A stretch of DNA of 64,000 nt, from NCBI GenBank assembly GCA_003194525.1, contig NBIV01000266.1, forward strand, positions 1 through 64,000. The letters run 5' to 3'. Positions 26,600-37,150 of the stretch are shown here, piece after piece. The notes under the pieces were generated by a model. The model ran no database searches and was not told the origin of the DNA. It worked only from the letters and a program-made list of their open reading frames with translations. A program made the position numbers and the translations under genes. This DNA comes from Gracilariopsis chorda (taxonomy: Eukaryota > Rhodophyta > Florideophyceae > Gracilariales > Gracilariaceae). The first letter of the stretch is position 1; each line of letters opens with the position of its first letter.

Positions 26600-27600
26600 G
26601 CGCTGCACTTCTGCCCACCCTTTCTACACCTTCCAGCACAAATGATTGATACCCGACGGCCAGCTTACATATGAGCACCATACCTCTTCTTGCGTTCGTT
26701 TCTCTGCTGTTAACACAGTTCGAAGAGAAAGCACCCAGATGTTCTGTTGGTAACAGCTCAGGTACATGAAAAATGTTTTTGGGAAGGAAGGAACCATCTC
26801 TCATCTCGCTCCGTATCGGATACTGTTGAAAAGACCATGGCTTCAGCAGCCCGCACCTTGAAAGGGAGCTCACCACTGGCGTCCATTTTAGGCACTAGCA
26901 ATACCGTTGCTAAGAAGATCCTTGCTTGCAAAAATCATACTGTTAACATCCTTTTTGCTAAATGCATCTCTCGGGTTTCCCCAGCCTTATTACCACACTC
27001 TGCGCACGAACTCGGTACTGCGACCCCACCGACATGGTACTCCCAACCAAAAGCCCTATTCAAATCCGACACCTACGCTGTCTTCGTCACCACTGGCTCA
27101 GAAAGGCAGAGGGATTCGGGACACCATCTCTCTACCTGGTTCGCAAGCACAAGTTCCCTCAAGACCGTCAACCTCTTTCTCAGACCAAAACCGTAGCATT
27201 TCCGACACAACACAAACAAACGTATTTGCTGGTTGCCCGAGCATTTGCATTGGCTTGAAGGAAGCGCAGGCAATTCATTCAATTTTCTCTCTCCAATGCG
27301 AAGTGCCACCATGCTCACGGCGCTCATCGGGTACCCGGTTTGGCGGTTTTGTTCCCTCCCAAAAACTCTTGTCTAGTCAATTTATGTGCAGCATATCGAC
27401 TAATATCGAGAGTGCTTCTCGCGGAGGGGCTGTAAGTCGTGCACGTTGTTGGTGGCAGCTGGCAAAGTTCTCTAACGAGTTGAGCCATGGACTTTGGTGG
27501 GGGCGGCCGCTTCTAGAATTACCGCCGTGTTGTTTGAGTTGTTCATCGCTTGGTTATATTGCACATCTATCGATTCACACACATTTGGCGAGCTGAGTGC
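26600..27600. other. Overlapping ORFs of unclear status
   Basis: Three plus-strand frames are open over 26,747-27,596. One (26,907 on) begins with a hydrophobic stretch that could be a signal peptide (AKIILLTSFLLNASLG), another starts MASAARTLKGSSP at 26,837. All are Ser/Thr/Pro-rich without a recognisable domain. At most one can be coding, and I cannot choose between them. Confidence 0.25.
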
Positions 27601-27805
27601 TGCTCTCACCTCCCCTACGTTCTTCACGAGTTCGGAATAAGGGAATTAAGCATTAAAGCTAAGAAAATAGAAAGCTCTTGTGGCAAACTTTGCAACAGCA
27701 TGATATAGCGGCACATTTAATCATGACTTTGGATGTTAGAATCTGTTGTAAGATCCGACCAGAATGGCAGGAGCCCTTTCGTCATACCGTTTCAGTGCAC
27801 ATCTA

Positions 27806-28176
27806 GTGTCTATCTGACCAGCGACCTCATATGAGGTCAATATTAATTACTCTAGAACTTTATCAAAACCTTAAAACTTGTCTAAAAACTTTTTCACTTT
27901 GATCTTCTCATCATGCCTTCTACGCCGGCAGCGCTGAACCATGTCCACAACACATCACCAACAGTTGTAGCTGTCACATCAAGCACTATTGTCAAAAACA
28001 TTCGTACACAATGGCCCCGTCCACAGATCTTTTAGTTCAAAGACCACCTGGTTCGCCATGTTTCAAGTTCGAAATTTGAAATGTGGGGCCATGCGGATCA
28101 GATTTCAATTTTTTTTTAATATTGCGTGCCGTTGCTCTGACCTCATATGAGGTCAGCGCACTGGTCCGATAGACAC
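27806..28176. mobile_element. MITE, 371 bp, with TA borders
   Basis: Terminal inverted repeats: left GTGTCTATCTGACCAG then GACCTCATATGAGGTC; right, read as reverse complement, GTGTCTATCGGACCAG then the same. TA stands at both outer borders (27,804-27,805 and 28,177-28,178), fitting a Tc1/mariner-type target site. Each terminal repeat holds a 16 bp perfect palindrome (GACCTCATATGAGGTC). The interior is AT-rich and non-coding. Its ends do not match those of the pogo element in this window, so its mobilising enzyme lies elsewhere. Confidence 0.75.
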
Positions 28177-28179
28177 TAG

Positions 28180-29831
28180 CGTAAAGGGGATGCAAAGTGC
28201 GCACACGGTAAACTGTGGCACATCAAAATAAGCCCGCAATTTTGGGTGTTCGTCAACTTCTGTCACCAGAACCGCACCTTTAGTACCCTTGGTACCCCCA
28301 CCTCGAGGGGCTGTGTATTGCCGCTATGGTGCGCTACCACGCTCCACTCCGCCGCCCCACTCGGCCTCCTGCTCGTGCTAAAGACCAACGCGCGGCGCAA
28401 GCGACTGGCCACGCCGTTGCTACAAGACGAGCTGTGGCCCGTGCAGAGCGCATAGCGCAGAGCGCACGGGAGGCAAACCCAGAGCAGGTTGGCGGAGGTA
28501 GCTCGCAAATGAAGGTCTTTCTGTGTGTATGGGTGCTCAGTTCTCGCGAATATGACGGTTTGTGCGGTGAGTATCAAGCGCATAGTGCAGAAGATTGGGT
28601 TCTAGTTCTGGTGTGCGTTGGAGTACAGTTGCGGTTGAGCATATGGTTGGGCGGTTTCCGTTGTGCGTAACGTCAAACTGATTATAGTATGAGATGACTA
28701 TCGTAGAACGATCTATAGCTTTTACCACTGACGGGAGGCTATGTAGTGTCAGTGGTGAAATTACGACTGCGTCTCTGGTCCTAATTTCGATAAAATCTTC
28801 ACCCTTTTTAACTTAAACGACAAGACCATCTTCAAACTCTGCACAATTGGAGTGTTGAATACATCATATGACAGCCTCTCACACTGGCGGCATATCAAAA
28901 TGCTGTTGAAGTCCTCTACGATTTCCTCCCTCGTATAAAGCCAAACCAGCTTCATGAGGATCTGAAGGGTTCGTGGTTCGTTCGGAAAGTCACAAATATA
29001 GCTCTTTGTCCACCTTATATGCCATGGATTTGTTAAAATGCATCTCCAATGCCTTTCTTAGCAACGAGTGAGCTATTCTTGATATAGCGACAAACCCTGC
29101 TTCATACGGCTTTGTGAATGCCATAATCGCGTTCTGTGGCAGAGAAGTGTTTTCATTATCGTTTTCGTGAATTCCATCTTCCTCAGCTCATTGATCGTGG
29201 TACGTTTTTCACAACAGTCGTGCTTCCCGCAAATTTGAGCTCTGCAGATGTTGTGGTATGGCATTTAAAAATTGTACGCAACCAAAAGGAACTGGGTTCT
29301 ATCCAACGCAAAGACAATTTCTTAAGAATCGTTTTAGACTCGGTAAGTGTGGCACGGCTTCTTTGCTTGATGGGCGCTAACGTAACCCATGGAGGCATTG
29401 CAAACTTTCTCACTGGCATCCAGGTCTTTGCGTCTGCAGCTCGTAAGAGCATTTTTTCCGTCGTAGTTAAGCGATGATGGTAAAAAAGGTCTGGAAACCC
29501 ACGAAAGAAATAGCGTGGCAGATCGATGTTCTTGTTGCACCGCGTAGATGCGCTGCGACCTCCTAACTGACGCCCGCTGTTAAGCTAGTGAAAAACATCG
29601 ATGGAAACGGCTAGCGAGTCTCTACTGGATGGATTCAAATTTTTGATATTTTCGTGAAGGTGGCGAGCTTCCATTGGGGCCATGGTAGGTGGGTCCGTGG
29701 CCCACGCCATATGTGGCGGATCAGCGCCTTGCAAATTCAGCGTCATAATCAAGACACTTGAAGCATGATACATGTACAGAGTGTAAAGACGTGGTACACT
29801 GACTGAAACCTAAACAACGCTGTAACGCGGG
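28180..29831. other. Gene-poor stretch with decayed coding pieces
   Basis: A short basic plus-strand ORF starts at 28,326 (MVRYHAPLRRPTRPPARAKDQ) and could be a first exon. On the minus strand, 29,130-28,761 reads as protein-like sequence (EAGFVAISRIAHSLLRKALEM, then KLVWLYTREEIVEDFNSILIC) across two frames, perhaps a transposase remnant. A plus-strand frame at 29,136-29,477 overlaps another minus one. None is recognised. Confidence 0.3.
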
Positions 29832-31346
29832 GTGCCAGAGAAAGTAAAAGCTCCAACCCTTGGGCCGTCCGAATCTCCGCGTTTTCGCTTGATAAACATG
29901 ACGTTTGTTCTTTCTGTTCAATCCATCATGGTACAAGACTTTTGTGCACTGATACCTCATCCTCTGACCGGAGATATTCTAGTGCGAAAAAATTATCAAT
30001 TTCCAAGATTACATCACAATGGTGATGCCACAAGCTCTACTGGCGTGGTGAATCTGTATTACGGAGCCAATGTGATGCTAGAAGACCACTACAAGCTTTT
30101 CCTATTGCGAGCAGAGTGTGAGTCTACGGAGCACTCAACAGAAATTTCTGACACTGAAATTAATACACAGCTCTTATTATTCGAAATTGTGTCTATGGAA
30201 GCTTTGAACACACCTTCAGGTCTCATGTGGGTAAAGCAAAACAAAATTTTTATCCTCCTTATTCAATCTGTTATGCTCCACATCCTTTATTTTCTGCAGC
30301 AGTACGAAAAGAACTCTTTATCAAAGATTGATGCTGGTATGTATCCTTATTCTATGCAGGGTTCGTTCAAGGAGGCTGTAGCATGGGTACGCGATGAGTT
30401 TGTCCGCCTGGGGCTACATGTTGTGCAAATAGAGCGAGTGAAAAGAAAAGCAGAAGGATGCGTTCTGTGTGCTCTTACGTGTGAAGGATCTCGCCTGTAT
30501 TTCAAAGACGTTGGGCCGAAGTTTGGTCTGAACGAAGTAAGAACTACTGAAACCCTTGCAGAAGCAATGTAATATCGGCTTCCATTGCTTCTCACTGTAG
30601 AGAGAGACCGAGAATAGATGCTCTTGCAAGACCACGGGCAAACTATTGAAAAGAGAGAAATATCCATTTCAAACCACCCTGGTCTATTTCGCTTTTTTCT
30701 AACTGAATGGGGAAATATTCAAAGAAGGTCGATCTCCAAAATACGCGAGCTCCAGCGCAGTGGGCTTGAAACAGTTGATGAATCGTTTATGAGAGAAAGA
30801 GTGTTGAACATGATGTCAGATGGAGAATGGCTATTACTATGTTTGAAAGAGGTAAATAGGGCAGACTCTGAGTTGGAGATAGATCTTTTCTCTCTGAAGA
30901 CGACATTTCTTAATTATGTTGATCGTGCTTGTAGGTTGATGTGGCAAATCCAAATGCCGTTGAATCTGGTTCATAGAGATTTACATCCAGTGAGTGTCAT
31001 GGTTTCTGGACATCGTCAAATTCGGCTTATTGATCTTATTTCTACACGTATTTCGTATCCCTTTCCATATTTTTACCTCTTTGCTGCTCATTGCAATGCT
31101 AATGACATGAATCTTGGGTTCTATTTAAAGCTGTGGAAGGATTACGATACCATGGAGAAGTTGTGGAAGCTTTACAAGGTGACAGAGGCGTTTGAAATGG
31201 TAATCAGCTGTGTCACTTTCCACAGATATTATTGTAATACAGAGAGAAGCAGAAGATCTCTAAAACAACAGGCAACCAAAGAGTTTAGTTTCTTTGTAGC
31301 TCAACTTTGTGGATTCCCGGAGTTGAGGGGAGAGAACGGTGCTTAA
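29832..31346 (+). pseudogene. APH-type kinase, longest copy, at the array's left border
   Basis: One frame from ATG 29832 runs about 500 codons with two internal stops, TAA at 30,573 and TAG at 30,615. From about codon 180 it resembles aminoglycoside/choline-kinase-like phosphotransferases: AVAWVRDEFVRLGLHV, SRLYFKDVGP (ATP-binding Lys), LPLLLTVERDRE, LLQDHG, then the catalytic loop LVHRDLHPVSVMV and the metal-binding RLIDLISTR. The N-terminal ~130 codons (FCALIPHPLTGDILV) are unique to this copy. Both stops lie in the N-lobe and recur in all later copies, so the gene was dead before amplification. Downstream of the catalytic loop this copy reads Tyr (FHRYY) where the others have a third stop. 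Substrate unknown. Confidence 0.7.
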
Positions 31347-31435
31347 TAGTAAGACTGCAATTATGTCCAAGAGTGGATGATCGTTTTTCAACTAATATCC
31401 TTCTATGCGGGACTTTACCCTGGATAGCTACAAAC

Positions 31436-32338
31436 TCAGCATACTTCGTCTAAACGTTGTTGCAGCTCGTAATTTTGGTCCAGAACGACCGCTTTATAGG
31501 CGCACTCATCTCGTGCGGGAGCCCCCAGAGCAAGAGCTCTCTTGCACCTCCCTGTTGACAAGTGCTTCTTGAGTCCTCCCCTTATTGTTCCAAGCGCCTC
31601 GTCCCTCGTATCAAGTACCGCAATGAACACATGACACGGAGGCATGTAATACATAGGGAGCATACTGACCAGCAAAAATCAGCCCGTTACAGGTCTTTAT
31701 CGGACATGGACAAAGTACTGCGATGCTTTCCTTTTTTAAAGCCCAAACATGTACCGTCTCTTGATCGATGCGTTCCACAAATGAATCTCGGGTGGAGTCA
31801 AAGCTGACCGGTAACAATCGCCAGAAGCTCTCGAGAGTAGAAGCTCCAGGAGCATGCAGAGTAGTGTGGCGAACATGCATAGAAAGGCAGTCGACACGTG
31901 AAGAAAGGTCCTGAACCAATTCCATTACTTTGGCATTCGGAGGAGCCACAGCGGTGCGACTCTCGATGGGAGAGAGGGGTGAGGGCGGAGCCACGGTGGC
32001 GGTGCTTGCCGTGGTGGTGGTGGGAGGAGAAGGCGAAGCCAAAGAGGTGGAAGAAGGCAGAGACGCCGTGGCGAGCCACGTGATTGGAGGAGAAGGAGGA
32101 GAAGAATAAGCCACCGCAGTAGGGCACCCGATTATAGAGGTGGGAGGAGAAGGCGAAGCCACAGCGGTAAGCGACGATATTGGAGAGGGAGCCACAGCAA
32201 CGAGGCTCGTGATTGGATGAGTGAATAAGTGGAGGAAGGCAGCGCCGGAGCGTCAAGGCTCTTAATGAAAGTGGTCACTCTCGGAGAAGGGGAAGCTATA
32301 GTGGCCACAGCTTCCAATCGATGGTTTCGCAATTTCAT
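31436..32338 (-). pseudogene. Pro/Ser/Thr-rich protein with Cys-rich end (unit 1)
   Basis: Unrecognised. The reading starts at ATG 32338 (MKLRNHRLEAVATIA), moves to a second frame with imperfect ~15-residue Pro/Ser/Thr repeats (TAVASPSPPTSI, TAVAYSSPPSPPI, ATVAPPSPLSPI), then an ordered part (NAKVMELVQDLSSRVDCL, TLESFWRLLPVSF) and a possible zinc ribbon CPCPIKTC...CVHC. A third frame continues as DTRDEALGTIRGGLKKHL to the stop at 31436. The frame changes near 32,220 and 31,620 are shared by the array copies, so they predate amplification, or they reflect short introns not recognised here. The long opposite-frame ORFs in this stretch are by-products of the repeat-rich sequence. Confidence 0.45.
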
Positions 32339-32536
32339 GTTGAGGTTGGGTTTACGCTGTGGGCCAGAATGGAAGACTTTGGACTGCGGGGTCTGGGGCC
32401 CCGTGGCAATCTCATATTTATACTGCCTGACCGAAACCATGTTCAGTTCAGAGTGTTCACAACAGTTCAAAACGGTTAAAAACCTTATTGAGCAGAGCGT
32501 GCAATGCATTGCAACGGACGGCGACGACGGCTACAG

Positions 32537-33289
32537 CGGTTGAAACACTGCTGCAAGCTTGAGCAGTCTTTCAACCGTTGAGATATTTCACGTAACTCTT
32601 CAAAACGAATGCCGACAAAACCTTTTTTCTTGTTGCGCAACCTGGTTGCGCACGTGTTAACCGAAGAGGGTTCAACGAAGGAACGAAAAATTATTACAGA
32701 CGATCGAGGGGCTTGTTGATCATTATGTTATGTACGTTGGTGCAAGTTCTTGCTGTACGCACTAGCCGTCGATCGGCGGGCGGATGCGAAGGAAGAAAGA
32801 GTTGCACACTTCGTACCACGAATGCATCCCAAGCTGCGTTTGTTCAGATGTTTGTTCAGATGTTTGTTCAGATTTGGACAGAGTTTTGGTACTGATTTAG
32901 CATATTATATAATTGCGTCACGTCTACGTAGCACGATCTTACAGTGTATGAAGCTGTTACTATTTATGGAACCCTAGTGGCGTTCGTTCAGATTTGGATC
33001 GAGTTTTGGCACTGATTTCGCATACCTAAAGTAAATTTGGTAGATAACCCTTAGGGTTAGGATTGCCACCTTGCTTAGCAACCAACTTCGTACATTGGTT
33101 TTTAAAATATCTCCCTAAGGTGTGGGTCGACACGGTACAACTGTACCGTTGAAATCACAACCGTATAAAAAGAGCGGTCCATACCTTCAAAGATTTGAAT
33201 CACTCTCTTGCGATTGGTTCAAAATCTCTCAGAGCTTCGCTTGCCTAGCGACGCTAGGGTTTCGGCAATAACTTGCGGGAACCCCGCAA
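32537..33289. repeat. Cluster of five inverted repeats (unit 1)
   Basis: In order: 32,537-32,577, a 20 bp near-perfect hairpin starting CGGTTGAAA; 32,634-32,652, TGCGCAACC-T-GGTTGCGCA, perfect; 33,132-33,149, ACGGTACA-AC-TGTACCGT, perfect; 33,244-33,258, CCTAGCG-A-CGCTAGG, perfect; 33,273-33,289, TTGCGGG-AAC-CCCGCAA, perfect. Between them a 12 bp unit TTTGTTCAGATG repeats three times (32,839-32,874). The cluster recurs in every unit with small changes. Confidence 0.65.
33164..33172 (+). promoter_or_regulatory. TATA box (unit 1)
   Basis: TATAAAAAG, 15 bp after the perfect GGTACA/TGTACC dyad and ~385 bp upstream of the small gene's ATG. Present in every unit. The dyad-TATA spacing suggests a regulated promoter for a transcript covering the small gene. 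Confidence 0.5.
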
Positions 33290-33549
33290 AGCTGGTCGAT
33301 GTCATCAACTAAGCGCTGGAGATTACTGGGAGTGCAGGCGGAGCCCCCAGTTTCGTGTGGTTTGCCAAAGGCCACAATCTGTCCGCCTAATATCATCGCT
33401 ATATGCGGTCTGCGAACGCATTTTCATCAGTGTTTTGTCTAACCGAGCCCACTTACCGACCTCAACGCTCACCCGTTAATGCGTTGCACCCTTAACACCC
33501 CTTCTGATTTGCAACGTATACAGGTCCCACTAGGCCCGTAGCTCGGAAT

Positions 33550-33836
33550 ATGTCTAGTTCCGGTGGAAGGTTTAGAAACATTATGGGAAGCGGAAGGCAG
33601 CTGAAAGACATGGCGGCGAGAGCGATTTCTGCAAAGGTTAACACCTTGCTAAACGCTGACAAAAACGGCACGCTGCAGAGCACCAATGAAGAGACTCAGC
33701 CAACCACTGATGCATCTAAGTCGACATCCGTTGGGGAATCTGCCCCTAGCAATAGCAAAGAAGTGAAGTAAGTTCAGCTATTCTTTGTCATTACTTTACG
33801 ACAAGCTACTGAAACTTTCATTGTAGAAGACACTAG
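33550..33836 (+). CDS. Small Ser/Thr-rich protein, 73-75 residues (unit 1)
   Basis: Unrecognised. The ATG at 33550 starts MSSSGGRFRNIMGSGRQ, followed by an amphipathic helix (LKDMAARAISAKVNTLLN) and a Ser/Thr-rich tail. The plain frame stops at TAA 33,769, but GTAAGT at 33,768 and TTGTAG at 33,826 mark a 59 nt intron; splicing gives a protein two residues longer, ending KRH at TAG 33,836. AATAAA follows at 33,898. The frame is identical in units 1 and 3-7, whereas the kinase in the same units is dead. With the TATA box upstream it is the best candidate for a functional gene in the array. No signal peptide or membrane segment. Confidence 0.6.
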
Positions 33837-34002
33837 GGGCCTACTAGTGCAGTTATTAAGAGGCCGTACAGCTACGTGAGCCCACTACGGGATTTACAAT
33901 AAACCTACCTCCACTCCATGACCCAAGTGGTTGTGTATATTTATAGTTTATCTCATTACGTACTGCCGTTCTAAGATTCCTTCTTTGTGTTCGAGTACTG
34001 CA

Positions 34003-34209
34003 TCATGCCACATCGTAGGATTCCTCACCAATGAAGAGAGGCAATGAAGGAGGCTGCAACTGGGATGTTTTCTCTTTACACAGCTGTTCTTCTGACCGGT
34101 CGAGAGTCCGCTCTCCTTCCACAGCTAACGCATCATAGTTGATAAAGCGAACAAGTGGTCGCAAATCGACCCAACGGACGCAACAACGAGGATCCGAGCA
34201 CTTCAACAT
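34003..34209 (-). CDS. Small Cys-motif ORF, minus strand (unit 1)
   Basis: Unrecognised. The first ATG is at 34209 (MLKCSDPRCCVRW), and the frame stays open upstream to include RCGQGAVYC, giving C-x6-C-x3-C-x4-C, a possible metal-binding site. The rest is charged (LDRSEEQLCKEK) and ends at 34003. Conserved in the other units. The motif resembles that of the plus-strand ORF 430 bp away. Confidence 0.4.
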   Translation of the reverse strand: MLKCSDPRCCVRWVDLRPLVRFINYDALAVEGERTLDRSEEQLCKEKTSQLQPPSLPLFIGEESYDVA

Positions 34210-34312
34210 GCAGTACACGGCACCTTGACCACAGCGGTTGCGATGTCTATTTCAGAGGCGACAGTCGTCGGAAATCCAAATGCCCTAGCGGTTGAAAACA
34301 TCTAAGAATAAA

Positions 34313-34565
34313 CACGTGTATTAAATATACAAAATTTGGAGGAATCTCAAAAAAATTTGGGTGGAAAAATTCAGAAACCTTTGGGAAAAAGGGTACCGCA
34401 GACAATTAGGGCTATCAAAAACTGTTGCCAAAATCCCAATCGCCGCCCAAGCACTCCCTGAGAATAGAAAAGCCACTCTGAGAGAATGTAGTCATCTACG
34501 TGTATTACATTTACAAAGTTTGGAGGAAGCTCTGAAAAAGGTTACCGCGGGCAATTAGCGGTAAC
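34313..34565 (+). repeat. Internal direct repeat within the unit (unit 1)
   Basis: ACGTGTATTAAATATAC...TTTGGAGGAATCTC at 34,314 recurs as ACGTGTATTACATTTAC...TTTGGAGGAAGCTC at 34,498, 184 bp apart, each followed by GTTACCG or GGTACCG and GGCAATTAG or GACAATTAG. A 65-codon frame (34,361-34,558) spans both copies but is not a convincing gene. Confidence 0.55.
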
Positions 34566-35051
34566 AGGCTAAGTAAGACGATTTCAGTCTCGTTACCTTC
34601 CGATCGGGACCTATTTGGACCAATTACTCCGAGATATTTGGGCTGGGATACTGACGGAAGTAACCGTTTGGAAAGGATACTTACTGCAGGTAACAAAGCG
34701 AAAGTCAATTGTGATCCCATTTACAAACGATCAGTACAGCGGGACAATGTCACATCGCGATCCCATGACCTGTTTAACGTTTGTCACCGTCACAGGACAT
34801 GTACTATAGCGTGCACAGATCGTAATTGCACTCCAGATCACATTAGATCTGCAGTGAGCGAATTTGGATTTGGAGATGTTCGGAAGCGTGTATTGGAGGA
34901 GTACGTGGAAACTTTGAAATTACACTGCCCCGTGTGCAACCTGTGGTGTAAGGACCCTTGGCCTACGATCCCCACTACCTTACAGAAGAACATCAGCACC
35001 GAGTGTCAGCATTTCTGGAATAGGACACACCTCCAGACTTCATTTTGGTAA
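34532..35051 (+). CDS. Cys-motif ORF at the unit's right end (unit 1)
   Basis: Unrecognised. The frame opens after a TGA near 34,529 without a good ATG, so it may be an internal exon. It reads SVSLPSDRDLFGPITPRYLG, WDTDGSNRLERILTAG, then CHRHRTCTIACTDRNC (C-x5-C-x3-C-x4-C), RKRVLEEYVETLKLHCPVC. Its end varies between units: with three C's at 34,946 it runs to 35,051, with four C's (units 4, 5) it ends as DPLAYDPRYLTEEHQ about 20 bases before the next unit. Confidence 0.4.
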
Positions 35052-36162
35052 AGCAAGACAAGACTTCTCTAGTCATTGTTGAGCATGATATGCTCGACAT
35101 CCTTTATTTTCTCCAGCAGCACGAAAAGCACTCTCTATCAAAGAATGGTGCTGGTATGTATCCTTATTCTATGCAGGGTTCGTTCAAGGAGGCTGTAGCA
35201 TGGGTACGCGATGAGTTTGTCCGCCTGGGGCTACATGTTGTGCAAATAGAGCGAGTGAAAAGAAAAGCAGAAAGATGCGTTCTGTGTGCTCTTACGTGTG
35301 AAGGATCTCGCCTGTATTTCAAAGAAGTTGGGCCGAATTTTGGTCTGAACGAAGTAAGAACTACTGAAGTCCTTGCAGAAGCAATGTAATATCGGCTTCC
35401 ATTGCTTCTCAGTGTAGAGAGAGACCGAAAATAGATGCTCTTGCAAGACCACGGGCAAACTATTGAAAAGAGAGAAATATCCATTTCAAACCACCCTGGT
35501 CTATTTCGCTTTTTTCTAACTGAATGGGGAAATATTCAAAGAAGGTCGATCTCCAAAATACGCGAGCTCCAGCGCAGTGGGCTTGAAACAGTTGATGAAT
35601 CGTTTATGAGAGAAAGAGTGTTGAACATGATGTCAGATGGAGAATGGCTATTACTATGTTTGAAAGAGGTAAATAGGGCAGACTCTGAGTTGGAGATAGA
35701 TCTTTTCTCTCTGAAGACGACATTTCTTAATTATGTTGATCGTGCTTGTAGGTTGATGTGGCAAATCCAAATGCCGTTGATCTGGTTCATAGAGATTTAC
35801 ATCCAGTGAGTGTCATGGTTTCTGGACATCGTCAAATTCGGCTTATTGATCTTATTTCTACACGTATTTCGTATCCCTTTCCATATTTTTACCTCTTTGC
35901 TGCTCATTGCAATGCTAATGACATGAATCTTGGGTTCTATTTAAAGCTGTGGAAGGATTACGGTACCATGGAGAAGTTGTGGAAGCTTTACGAGGTGACA
36001 GAGGCGTTTGAAATGGTAATCAGCTGTGTCACTTTCCACAGATAGTATTGTAATACAGAGAGAAGCAGAAGATCTCTAAAACAACAGGCAACCAAAGCGT
36101 TTAGTTTCTTTGTAACTCAACTTTGTGGATTCCCGGAGTTGAGGGGAGAGAACGGTGCTTAA
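35045..36162 (+). pseudogene. APH-type kinase remnant (unit 2)
   Basis: Lacks the N-terminal part found at 29,832. Carries the shared TAA and TAG in the N-lobe, a one-base change at the catalytic loop (LIWFIEIYI in the plain frame) and the third stop after FHR. Confidence 0.65.
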
Positions 36163-36251
36163 TAGTAAGACTGCAATTATGTCCAAGAGTGGATGATCGT
36201 TTTTCAACTAATATCCTTCTATGCGGGACTTTACCCTGGATAGCTACAAAC

Positions 36252-37150
36252 TCAGCATACTTCGTCTAAACGTTGTTGCAGCTCGTCATTTTGGTCCAGA
36301 ACGACCGCTTTATAGGCGCACTCATCTCGTGCGGGAGCCCCCAGAGCAAGAGCTCTCTTGCACCTCCCTGTTGACAAGTGCTTCTTGAGTCCTCCCTTAT
36401 TGTTCCAAGCGCCTCGTCCCTCGTATCAAGTACCGCAATGAACACATGACGCGGAAGCATGTAATACATAGGGAGCATACTGACCAGCAAAAATCAGCCC
36501 GTTACAGGTCTTTATCGGACATGGACAAAGTACTGCGATGCTTTCCTTTTTTAAAGCCCAAACATGTACCGTCTCTTGATCGATGCGTTCCACAAATGAA
36601 TCTTGGGTGGAGTCAAAGCTGACCGGTAACAATCGCCAGAAGCTCTCGAGAGTAGAAGCTCCAGGAGCATGCAGAGTAGTGTGGCGAACATGCATAGAAA
36701 GGCAGTCGACACGTGAAGAAAGGTCCTGAACCAATTCCATTACTTTGGCATTCGGAGGAGCCATAGCGGTGCGACTCTCGATGGGAGAGAGGGGTGAGGG
36801 CGGAGCCACGGTGGCGGTGCTTGCAGTGGTGGTGGTGGGAGGAGAAGGCGAAGCCAAAGAGGTGGAAGAAGGCAGAGACGCGTGGCGAGCCACGTGATTG
36901 GAGGAGAAGGAGGAGAAGAATAAGCCACCGCAGTAGGGCACCCGATTATAGAGGTGGGAGGAGAAGGCGAAGCCACAGCGGTAAGCGACGATATTGGAGA
37001 GGGAGCCACAGCAACGAGGCTCGTGATTGGATGAGTGAATAAGTGGAGGAAGGTAGCGCCGGAGCGTCAAGGCTCTTAATGAAGTGGTCACTCTCGGAGA
37101 AGGGAAGCTATAGTGGCTACAGCTTCCAATCGATGGTTTCGCAATTTCAT
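36252..37150 (-). pseudogene. Pro/Ser/Thr-rich protein remnant (unit 2)
   Basis: Same parts as in unit 1, with additional frame changes inside the Pro-rich repeats. Confidence 0.4.

Larger units (their letters stand above)
30228..35044 (+). repeat. Array unit 1
   Basis: Border copy, subtype A (shares variants with unit 2). Its first ~150 bp are the most diverged from other units, consistent with reduced exchange at the array edge. Confidence 0.9.

Noticed and set aside
29832-30228. A Nudix-like domain ahead of the kinase.
   Set aside because: The phrase ALIPHPLTGDILV recalls a Nudix N-terminus, but no Nudix box follows.
30573-30617. The two in-frame stops in the kinase could mean a reassigned TAA/TAG code.
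   Set aside because: Other clear genes here end normally at TAA, TAG or TGA, and the third stop in units 2-7 corresponds to Tyr (TAT) in unit 1, which is simple mutation. No in-frame intron with these stops inside could be built either.
31798-32256. A 152-codon His/Ser/Arg-rich minus-strand ORF and the plus-strand Trp/Arg-rich frames opposite it.
   Set aside because: They are alternative readings of the Pro/Ser/Thr-coding repeats; the frame with regular Pro/Ser/Thr repeats followed by an ordered domain is the better candidate.
33048-33061. Telomere-type word CCCTTAGGGTTAGG in each array unit.
   Set aside because: It is only about two short units with no tract around it and differs from the C-rich repeats at the window's left end.
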